36,330 nt of DNA, taken from positions 22,604,041 to 22,640,370 of the forward strand of contig NC_049979.1 in assembly GCF_000003815.2 (NCBI RefSeq). Direction: 5' to 3'. The position numbers and the translations under genes were made by a program. Shown here in pieces: positions 12,001 to 24,000 of the stretch (position 1 is the stretch's first letter; each line of letters starts with the position of its first letter). The notes under the pieces were generated by a model. The model was not told the DNA's origin and did no database searches. It saw only the letters and a list, made by a program, of their open reading frames with translations. Source of the DNA: Branchiostoma floridae. Its lineage: Eukaryota > Chordata > Leptocardii > Amphioxiformes > Branchiostomatidae.

Positions 12001-15000
12001 TCCCAATATCTGCTTGGTTTTAAAAACAGATTATGGTTGGGTGTAGAACCATCATCTGGCCTGGGCCACCTTCAATGTATCAGGTTACTTAGTGGCACTG
12101 ACAGTTTGCCAGATGACGGGAGTGTGCCAGATTATATATCTGTTGGTCAGGTATAATTGGAGTTTGCTTATTACTCTTTGTGGTGTTTCTAGAGCTGTAT
12201 AGTACTGAGTTTTAAGTTCCGGTACAAGTTCCTTTACCCTGTTGGCAATCATGGTTGAACTTGAACTTAAACAGAAGAAGATGCAATTTTCTAATGTGGA
12301 GGAGAACTGTATAGAGTGTGGGCATAAGAGAAAGGTATGTGTATGATTTGTCCTGTGTTTCTTTTTGTTTCTTTGGTAATGCCATTTCCATACTGTATAC
12401 AGGTAATTTGTTGTTTTGGGCTAGTCATATTCGCTTGGTTTTTGGGCCTGCTTAATCTATGGTACAGGCAGGGTTAAGTGGTGGAGGCTTAGCTTTGTTC
12501 TGTTTTAAATTCAGTATCGTTTGTTGCATTTTGTCGCGGCAAATATATGATGAAATTCCCCTTCTAAGCAACTGCTCATTGGTTTGTGGGGATGTTTGCT
12601 GGGTGTTTGCTTTGACTACAACAGCTTCTGAACTTTTCAAAGCTTCCATTGCCAGCAGCTTGCCATCTATAAATGGGATTGACAAGGACATTTTTCATAG
12701 TAAATTATGCTGTTAAATTTGGCTTAGATACTACAGGAGATTTAGGTTTGGGTTGGATGGATTGAATGAAAATATCATACCACCCTGGGGACTAACTGTT
12801 GCTGCTGCATGGGGGCTACCACTATTCATGTTGTCTAATGTCTATGGAACTACAGATAAAAGTATCATTGGTCAAATTATGCGAGTAACATTCCGATGTC
12901 AAGTGAATAACACCCCAGAAATAAATCTTTAATGAATATCATTGGAAGAACACAAACCAAGGAGACTTAGCAGCTGCATTAGGTCAGTACATTGAAATAG
13001 GAAGATATTAGTATATCATGTGACAGAGTAACTACATGTGCATGGGCCATCTGAGACAAAAAAAGGTAGCGTCTCAACAACTTCAAAGTACTGTGGTTGG
13101 TTACATACTTAAGAAATCCAAAATAAGTAATGTTCATCCCTGTCCAAACTTACAAATTCAGAAAATGGAATTTCAGAGTCAGACTTTTGCATGGTGCACA
13201 ACCAACACGGTAAAAAGCTCATTTTTCCAACCACGTACCACAGACAAAAAGGCAAAAATACACAATAGGTCTACAGAAACCCAATACATTTCATGCAGGC
13301 CTGAGGTCTACGAACTCTTGTTTCTTTTGGAACAATCACCAAGCATCTGTAGGTCCCACATACACTCGGCACAAAAAGTTTGGAATATCAACTTTAGTAT
13401 ATCATATTTCCGTTATTTATGCATCAATTTCAATGTATTATATATCAATAGAAAGCTTGTGTGATTTTCGTTCCTATGGTATCAAACTTATTATGATTAT
13501 AAACACATGAAACGAGCACAAGGCCTGCTTACGTGAGTGGGTCACGAAAAAAAAGTGCCCAAATTCCCCTACTTCTGTTCGTCCTGTTGATATTGGCGCG
13601 TGTGACACTGGTTCAATCAATCCTTTTTTCACCTCACATTTTGTATACGGAACATACAAGGTTTTAGCACACTTGAGTAGAGTTCATCTGCCCTTTCGAT
13701 AGTTGGATGGCAGAATCAAAGCGTGGATGCGGCAAGGAGAACCGCACGCTGACAAGGCAAGAGTAACTTTCGGCATTTGGTGGTGGAGGCAGCGTCATGG
13801 TGTGGGGCGGTATAACCACCATAGGGTAAACATGACTCGTCATCATTCTAGGGAAATTAATTTGGTGACATATAGGGACACCATCCTCCATCCAGTAGCA
13901 ACATTCTACCTCTTCAATGTTGGAACAAATGCCATTCTGCAAGATTACAACACCAGTCCACACAGAGCAAGGACCATTGGATGCTGGAGCACAGACTTAG
14001 GGTGGAATAGCCTTCCTACGGCTTATGGCTAGCACTCGATTGATCACCTCTTGCCATAGTTCAGATTTTTTGCTTGAATAAAGAGTAATAGTAGCTTTGA
14101 TTGACATGTCCGGTTTATTCAACTTGTCTTCATTCACAAGTCAATACTGACGGAAGAAAATGAGCAGAATGGTGTGATTGACTTTAGTAGGGTAATTTTG
14201 GCACTTTATCTTTAGGACCCCTTGTACGTAAGCGGGCCTAGTCCTCGTTCCATGAATTTACACTCATAAAATACTCTACTCAGATATGCTAAAAGAAACT
14301 TGGATGTTCGAATTCTGTATACCAAACGTTAGGTGATAAAAGGATTGATTGAATCACTGTCACCCGCGGCCATAACAACGGTTGAACCGGACGATACAGT
14401 TTTGAACAGAAACGGGGGAATTTGGGCACTTTTTTTTGGTGACTCACTCACGGTAGCAGGCCTAGTGTATGTTCCATGAGTTAACAATGATAATGAGTTT
14501 GATACCATTGGAAAGAAAATCAGACAAGCTTTCTATAGATATATAATATATTGAAATTGATGCAGAAACAACATAAATATGATCAACCGAAGTTGATATT
14601 CCAAACTTTTTGTGCTGAGTGTACTTGCACATTAACATTATTCCTTCAAGTACAGATACCTGGTATTGCTTACTATAGCAAAGCTGCATTGCACAACCAC
14701 TTCATGTAGATGCTTGAAAAAGTATCCTGTTTCAACCAGGGTTGGACAAGTTTTCTAAAATTCACATGTCCTATTGGGCAAGCACATAAAAAATGTACTT
14801 GCCGAACCAAGTTTTCACTTGCCCAAAATTCAAATGGTACTGTTACTAATATATGCACGTTCACTTCCAGCAATGGATTTCTCTGCTGACCATTGCTTGA
14901 TGTCATGACTGTAAAAAGTTATCAATATTGCATTCAATCAATGGAAAAATCCCACTTGCCCGATCGGGCAAGTGGGGTAGGTCATGCACTTGCCCGAACA

Positions 15001-18000
15001 GCACTTGTACTTGCCCTGGACAATAGGGCTAGTGGACTTGTCCAACCCTGTTCAACTCAATTGATGGTGCTTAGTTACTTGACATGATTTTGATATAGCC
15101 TGCAGATGATGAAGACCACTTGGCTGGGCCCCAGAAGGACCCATATTCAGAGTGGACTTATGATAGCTTCTTCAAGGAGGATGGCCTTGTTCTGGATACT
15201 GCTGAAGCCATGCCACTGACTTACCAGTTCACCTTAGCATGCCTTCCACAAGCAGGTACTGTAGACTGAGAAATTTTGTTTGTTTCACTTAACCCGTTTT
15301 GTGCAGTAAATACATTTGTACAAGCTGCATCAGACCAGCGGGTAAGGTTTGCTCCACTCACACCCCTCTCTTTTCTATAAATGTGGTGGGATTTTTGACA
15401 GTCTTGATCTTCGATTTTTGAGGTCCTCAAAATGTGGCTCTCCTCAAACACAGGATGGGTTTTATGCCCCATCTGAGAGGACGTCCCTAATCAAAGCCAG
15501 TTATTTATTTTCATAGTTGAGTAGGAAAACTGGTGTCACCTTTCTCCAGGGAATGGCACTATAATGTGGCTTGCTAGGGATTTGAATTGAGAACTTTTAG
15601 ATTTTAAGTCAACAACCCAAACTGCAAGGCTACCTTGCAGTCTAGAGTATTAGTATACAATGTATACACTGCTGTTTATAATGGGACACTTAACAAAGCT
15701 GTAGTTAGATTTTAAGCAATGTTCCCCCATTTCACACAAAGACAATCAGAGTATTAATTTCTACTTTCTATACTTTAAAGAAATACCTTCTTCACCTGCA
15801 TGTAGGCTGCAGTGTCAAAGGTTCTGTTAGTCCACTGAATCATGCAAGGGTTGCTGGCCGTTCCTCGCCTGAAGACGGTAAGTATTGGAAAGGTTTCCCA
15901 AGATGCAGATTTCTTATCTTGTGGGTGTATGTCCTATGGAGTACATTGTAAGACTGCAATGGCAAAGTTTGACATGCAGTACTTGTAATTACTGCAGTGT
16001 ACATTGTGTTTAGTCACATGTAAGACAAGTATGTAGAACAAAAAGAAGACTATAATTTTTACTTTTTAATAAGCTGATGTGTGATAACAGATACCACATG
16101 AAACAGTAGGTATTGTTTTTGGTTCGTCTGTCTTTCTGTGTGTATCTTCACAGTCACGTATTTCCATATGTAACACATATCAAGGACATTGACAGGAAGT
16201 TATCTAAAAGGTCCCAAAGTAGGTAGTCAAAGGTTATGAATCTCAGTTCCTGTGGTCAATGTCCTGCTATATCATATGTTAGACCATTGTCTTCAGCAAC
16301 TAGTCGTAAAAGGCATATAGTCAGATTCAGTGATAAATTCATATTAATGATTAGAAAACAAAAATTTGCAAACACTCTTAATATTTAACATCTATATGTA
16401 ATGTGATCTTTGATTTGTCTTTGTGTAGATGAAGGGAGTGAGCGTATCCTTGATGAGATCCATGCCAGCACCTCCAGCATTGTGCAGTACCTACAGGAGA
16501 GCAGTCTGTATCAGTTGGCCTTCCAGTTCTCTGTGCAGGCTCTAGGAGTGTGCCTGCAACATGTCCTGATGGATGATATCCTAAACTTGCCTACACAAGC
16601 AGATCAGGAGGTACTGTCAATGTTAGACTTTATAAATTTGCCTGTATTTTAAGTTTTAGCACACTGATGTTAACATTTGGCTACCCATTTACTTAAATTG
16701 TTTGGCAGGGAAAATGATTAGACTAGAAGCCTACAAGTTATCTCTGTGAGCCATGTTAAGATTTTTACTCATTATGCCAGAGTCCGTACTTGTGTCATAA
16801 TGCTGACATTTGCGCTGGAATGTGTAATCTTTTGGATAGAGCTTCCACACTTTTCCTTGCAACCAGTTATTGATAATCATGTACTGAGTAATCTTGATTT
16901 GATATATTTTCAACATTTATCATTCTGTATATAGCAACAGGCATTCAGAGCCATAAAAAGGAGGAAACTGTTGGCAATGGGGAAACAGGGATCAGTCATG
17001 GGCAGTGAGTTCATCACAGCACTCCTGACAAAGGTTTGTATTTGTCAAGGCTGTTTGTATTGTCATCATGCAGGTTTTTTATCCACTTCTGTATGTGCGC
17101 TGGGAGGAAAGATCCCCTTATGATCCTGATTTGTCCCTGTAAGGACAACAAAGTCCATTTCAGCAGGGCATTGCAGCTACCACTTTATAAAAATCAAAGC
17201 ACCCAGATTAATGCAATGTCTATTGCAGTACATTGTATGTCATGTAATACAACAAACATTGATCTTATTAAAAGCACCAAATAAGTCCCACAATAGCTCA
17301 GCCTACCTCTTTCAAAATTTAATGTAGAAATGCAAAATAAATTTTAAAAAATGCAACTGCGTCTACTATTATTGGTAATTATGATTGTCGGAATGTCGGT
17401 AGTCATTTTCTCCCACGTACATGTATTACATTTCCAGCTGTTCAGCTGCAGACGTGTGGACCACAACCTGGCCCTGGGATATGTCAGTGTGCTGAATAAA
17501 GCTGATGCCTTCAAGAAGTTAAAGTCACAGTCAGCATCAGCCGGGCTGAACTACAGGAGAGTTCTGGTACTGTCACTGATTTCATTCAGTTTACTATGCA
17601 CAATTAAAATGGCATATAGATACAGGGTTGTACAAGTTTTCTAAAATTTACGTCCTATCGGGCACGCACATAAAAAATCTACTTGCCCAAACCAACGTTT
17701 CACTTGCCCAAAATGTAGATAACATTTTTCTATGGATTTTCATTTCCAGCAGCGGAATTCTTTTGTTGTCTTAGACTATATTTTGTGTGTTGACTAATGC
17801 TTGATACCATGACTGTGAAAGGTAACAGGTATATCAAAATCTCACTCATGGAAAAATATTACCCCATCAGCACTTTACATGTATCTTGCCCAGGACAATC
17901 AGGCTAATGGACTCGTCCAACCCTGGATTATATTTCATCTACACCAGTATTCACAGAGCTGTCTCCTACACTTAAAAATTAATAGTGTCAGATGTATGTA

Positions 18001-21000
18001 TGTGTTTTTGGAAGTTGGAAATGGTAGTCCTAATGTTTGATTTCTGCAGGCCATTGCGAATGTTGGGAAGGACCTTGCCAGACTGGTTGGTCAGGAGGAT
18101 GTGCTGAAGGCCTGTGAGAGTCTGGCCGCTGATGCAAGCTGGGGACACAGGCTGCAGAAAATGAAGGTCAGTTGGGGTGGTATGATGTACACAACTATGG
18201 ATTGCTGACAAACTTACTGTAAGAATATGATGCTGTAATGAGCTTTATTAGCTGGTGGTTGTACTAAAATCGTCAAATAAACTAAGTGCCAAAAGTTTGC
18301 AAACTTGATTTCAGTCAATCATATTTCCATAAATGTATGGTGATATTCCATTTGTTATGATTGAACATTTATAGGTTGAGCACCAAGGCTACCATATCCG
18401 TTGTTTTTCAATGACTAGCAGTACGTGTTATATCAGTAGAAGGGTTGAGGGTAGAAATTCCCTCTTTGTTGATTTCATTCTTTCAGCACTTAAAGTAATA
18501 TGAAGTAATAATCATATGTATGTTTTGCTTTTGACTACATGTAACATTGTCTTCTGTTTCTTGTGCTAGATTTCCTTCAAGGATGCCTTTCAGAAGGAAT
18601 CTGCAGCCAAACACAAGCTTTTGTCAACTATTATAGCCAATGAGCAGACTGACTTGGAGCTCATCCTGGACTACTGCAGGTGAGACTCTTAAATGCAGGT
18701 TAGAATGACAAATATACTTGTGTACATGTAGGTCCACAACAAAATACCTGTCTGACTATGCTGACTAATTGTTTGTATTCCGTCGGTGCTATAGCCAAGT
18801 GAGTATGTTTGCCTTTCGTTAGTTAGCATGTGAGTTCAACCCCTGGTCAAGTCATACCAAAGACTTTAAAAATGTCACTCTTCATTCATTCGTCAGTTGA
18901 CCACACCACACAACACTTCTTTGGACTTGCCCCCTGCTGAAGTGATTGCACAAAGTTGTGTGGCCCAAGGGCTATTGAGACAATTTTGGTTGCTCAACAG
19001 ATGCTGTTGCATTGCCATCAAGGGGAATCAGGGCCTTTGGAAATTTTGTATCTGTCTTTGACTGTGAGAATTTCACTCAACCCTCAGGACATTTCGGCTC
19101 AATCCGAGCGATGCCTTGCTGCTGTACCTGGAGTACTTGCTGCTGCTGCAGCCAACGTTGGACCCAGCTGGCACCAGTACTCTGGACGCCCACATCAAAC
19201 ATGCCTCGCAGTGTGTCAGCAAGGTCGACCCCATCATCGCACAGATTCCTGTGAAAGACATCCTGCTCAAACGCATGGCTAACCTCTTGGTTACCAAGGT
19301 TAGAGCTGTTAATATTTGTATAGCCGCCATAACCGCCTCTCAGCTTGAGAGACCTGTCACTCCAAACCTTTACACAACTACACGTAGCTACATTTAAATG
19401 TCATTAGAATGTGGCCCCTACGTACTTTGTGGCAATGTAATTTCCAACAACAATTTTATGAAAAAACAATAATTTCAAACATGTCAATCCTTGGTTGATA
19501 CCTCTGCTACTTATATGGGTACAACTTTTTCTTGTTTTGTTCTGAACTGGTATTAATAGTAAATTGTACAACTTATTTGTCATTTTGTTAATGTCATACA
19601 GGTAAAATAGACATTTTTCTTCTGTCTTCAAGTGGTATCAACCGTATCCTCCAAACACAAATTTTCTTACCAGCATGTGCAGACTTCTATACATGGTGAT
19701 CACTGTTCAATCATGTGCTTCATATTTCTGTTCACAGATCAATTTCTATGACTATGAGCGCATCAGGTTTGTCCTGTCTGTCATGGAGATGAACATGGAG
19801 CGAGAGAAGACAACTTTTGTCTGGACTATAGACCTTGCCAAAGTGAGCACTTTGTTGTGTAGCATCTGAAAGTAGAAAATGTCTGTGGGAAGGAAGACAA
19901 TGCAACTGCTATTGCTATGGCAATGGTGGCAGATTGGTAGAGTATTTGCCACAAACCCACAGGCCTTCAGGTTTTGAATTCGCTGACATGCCCCAATGTC
20001 CAACAATCTGAAGTCCAACAGATATTTACCGAAATGAGGTGACAACTTTCAATCAAAGATGAAATGGAAATGAGGCCGATTACCTTCAATTTTTTTTAGT
20101 ACAGGAGCTAAATGTTGTCTTGCAGTGGTGGCAAGACAGGGTCCCTATTTGCCTGTGTAGCTAGTAACAAAACTCGTCCAGTTGCTTGATAAACTTTGTT
20201 TTGTGTATAATTTTGTATTAAAACCTGATGTCTAAGTTGCATCTACTCTAACCTGCATCAATGCGTCATATTTCCCTTAGTCATTAAAAGATGAAAATCA
20301 AATCAAATTAGACAATCAAAGAGTAATTTCTTAGAGAAGTGGGATGGCAGTATCACCATGATTATTCTCTTTGTAGCTTTTTAATTATACATGACAATAC
20401 TATGAAGGCTATCTCTTCTCCAGGGTTTGGAGCTCCTGGAGTTCTTGTGGCATTACCGCCGCACACAGGACCCAGATCAGTACGAGCTCAACTTCAAACC
20501 AACTGCTGATGCAGAGGATGAAGAGCAAAGAAAGGTGAGCATTTTTTGGTATTTTGAGGTTATTGTTACCAATTTTGTCCAATATTATCTTTTTTTTTCA
20601 ATCATTCCAACTGTGTTCTTGTCATTCTTTTAATGCCTGGTGTTGTTTGCAGAAGTTCAAGTATATAACAAGTTTTCTGTCATTTTTTTCTTTATGCTAT
20701 CGCAGCTTTTCACCGAGTTTGTCACTGCACCTCTACTGTCCAAGAAGAGACTGCCATTCCATCCTCTTCTGCTAGGGGACCCATGGAAGATCATACGTAA
20801 CACGCATTTCCTTGTGGTTATTGTGTTGTGCTATAATACCGTATCTACTTCATGATTTTTGTCTCCTTTTGTCATCTGTCCAGGAATAGGATTCAGGGTT
20901 TTTAATGTCACAGATGATGTCAGATTGATATTCCTTCTTTCCCACCCAGGCCCAGAGTTATCAGTAGAGACTGTATCTGCTCTCCTTTCCATTACAAAGC

Positions 21001-24000
21001 TACTGAAGGTTAGTACACCACACAATTGTGTAAAGGCTGCTCTTGATTCACCATATCACAGGGTTTGATCCAGATTCACATCCTGGACATGAATGGATTA
21101 AATCCAGCTACAACGGTTTTAAGCCGAATTAGTTGCAGTGTGAAAACTGGTATGAATGTTACATACATGTACATGGCTGTTACACTGTTATCTCCTACAT
21201 CCATTAACGAAGGCTAACTATTTCCCTTTCAGATGCCGACAGACCAAGTGTATGTGTCAGCCATCCAGAACATGGTGAACTCCTGTGTGAAGGACCAGCC
21301 CAGAGATGTCATCCCTGCACCTGATGAACACAGCTCCATGGAGCTGCGCAAACTGCCAGGGCTGGATAGGAAGCTGGTGGAAGGCATCAGGTCCCTGCTG
21401 CTGCAGGTGTCGGACCTACAACTGGCCGTGGCTACATCCAGATGGGTCGCCAAGGAGTTACCCTTGGGTAAGACTTCATTGGAATGTCACTTTAGCTCAA
21501 CTGTTAGCAGCCTTACAACTCAGATCCTTGTTCACATGGAAAGGAGGTGCCTCAAGCAAGGAAGAGAGATAGAGTTAGAAGATTTTTGCTAGGGTCGGAT
21601 GAGTGGTCTTTTTTCTAAGCAATGTGGTATCAATAGTAAAAACTTGCAAACTAGTCATGTAAATATGATGTGTTGCCCCAAAATTGATTTGTTGATCTGC
21701 TATTTTTGTATTTTCATCTGAGTAGACTGTAGCACTGTGACAGTTGTTGCTACTTCATTTTTGTACCTGATGCTATGGCAAATGTAATCATGATGATGTT
21801 AAGTGCAGCCTAATAAGGAATAAACCTGAATGTGCAATTGAATATAAGAATAGTTAACTTGAAAATGATGATCATAATACTTTTATTTTTGTCTTTAGGT
21901 GCAGAGCAAGTCATGGCACTGAAAGCATGTGCCTTCCTCACAAAGAAGTGGAAAGAATCTCTGCCAGAAGATGTTAGTACACACAATTCAAATTGTAGAA
22001 AGTGACATGGTTGCATTTATGTACTAGCATATATAGCTGCTCTAGCTCTATTGCCTACTTACGAAAGTTCAATGATACTACCAGTGAAATGTCATTAAAT
22101 GTTCTTTCTACTACTTATGACGAATCAAGTTTTTTGTTCACCAAACCATCATCACATGCTGTTATCTGAAAGTTGTGACATCTTTCTTTATTTTCCACAG
22201 TCCCCTAACCTAGAGAAGGCCAGTATCATGCTGAACCGTGTGACAGCAGCCACCCAGCAGATTGCCACCCAGCATGTTCTGTACAAGTACCGCCTGGCCA
22301 AGACACCGTACCTCAGTCTGGCCAACTCACCTGCCAGACTCATCTTCAAGCTGTACGAGGATGAGAGCATTGAGAGAAGACTGGTGGAGAAGGCTGGAGT
22401 TTTTCCAGGTAAGGTTAAATCATGATGATTAGCCGACCCCTTCTCGATGATTCAATGATAAACTTTCTTCCTACACAGGTATATACAAATCAAATTTCCA
22501 ATGACCACTGTTGCCTTCTTCAGGATCAATACTGATGACCAATCAACAGAACATAAACTCGCGAGAGTTGCAGATAAGCTTTCATGATAACCCCTTCTCT
22601 TATTATTATTAAGAGTTATTCTCTTCCAAAATCTGAAACAAAATCGAACCTTGCAGTTCAAATAAAACAGCTAGAGGACCAAAACCTACCACTTCCTGTA
22701 AAAAAAGCCTGCTACTGAAACTGAAAGTAAACATGCCACTGGGCACAACAAGGCTCTGAACAAACTTACTTTGTACACCATATAAGCATCTGCTTTAAAC
22801 ATGAGTTGTGCATAATTTTTTACGGACATCTCTTGGCAGACATCCATGCTGCTGCAGAGGAGATATCACAGATAGGATCCAGGGACCTGGGCAAGATCAG
22901 AGTCACCCTGTTTGAGCAGTGGTTACATGCCAGCGGGGGCAGCAAGCAAGGGGAGGAACAAGACTCGGTACTGCTCAACATGTTACCTCTAAGACTAACT
23001 AGACATAAGTGGCAGCCTGTCCCACTGTATGTCAGCAATGACTGAGAGTGAGATGCTCTAAAAGATGCCTTTTCTTTCTTGCTATTATTCTATGGTACAT
23101 GTATGTACAGTAGTGCTGTAGTGTACAGAAGATGTTGTTAGGACAGTCACATACATCATATGATTTTTGTACAATTGCATGCTTTATGCATTTTGGGGGT
23201 AGCTATACACGTGTCTTGACAATTCTGAGCTGTCAAGGTTAATGATATTATCTTATGATTAGATACTTTTGGTTCTGCAACAAAGTTCTTCAGCATCCAA
23301 ATTGTATAAGATGGCCTACAAGAATTGTGACTGCCACAATTATGGTCATTTTCTATTTTGATGAGGCCAACATATAACATAAGACAGTGAATAACTTAGA
23401 CAGTGGAAATAAGTGTCTCTGTTTTCTACAGTCTGTATGCCACAGAGCAATGATACTTGCTGTCACTTCATTTACTATTTTCCTCCTTATCATGCAGACA
23501 GAAACTCTGAACTTTAATACTGAACCCGAAAACCAGGAGGCAAAAGAAGAAGAAAGGTCTCTTCACAGGTAAGTTCCCATTTCATTATATCTACATTATT
23601 CAGTTCCCAAGGGAATTACCATAGACTTGTCCTTGTCCTTGAGGAATGTTGGTGATGTTCAAAATATCAATTGAAAGCTGCCTTTGAGTTGTGTGTTGTA
23701 AGTCTTGGCTGCCCTTTGTTGCCAAAGATGACTGTCTGCATGCATGTCCTCATCACAATGGGTGGGACCTTTTGTGGCCCCGGAGGGAATATCCTGAGAC
23801 ATACTGGCACCTACACTTAGTACACTTCAGTGGTGTGTTGTCAGGATTACTGTGGATGCCATCCTGTGGTGACTCTGCCTTCCAGAGCATTTATGTGCTG
23901 TCTTCCTTTCAAAAGCTGTTGTCACTTGGAATATATAATTTGAGTGCCCTCCACACTGTTCAAGTCACATGTACATGTTCATGAGCTCTGCAGTCCCAAT

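Noticed and set aside
13036-13464. 142-codon plus-strand ORF
   Set aside because: Its 3' third is the left inverted repeat of the Tc1-like element and the rest has no recognisable content or splice context.
18782-18860. Functional tRNA gene
   Set aside because: A and B boxes are present, but the acceptor and anticodon stems do not pair well; a SINE head fits better.
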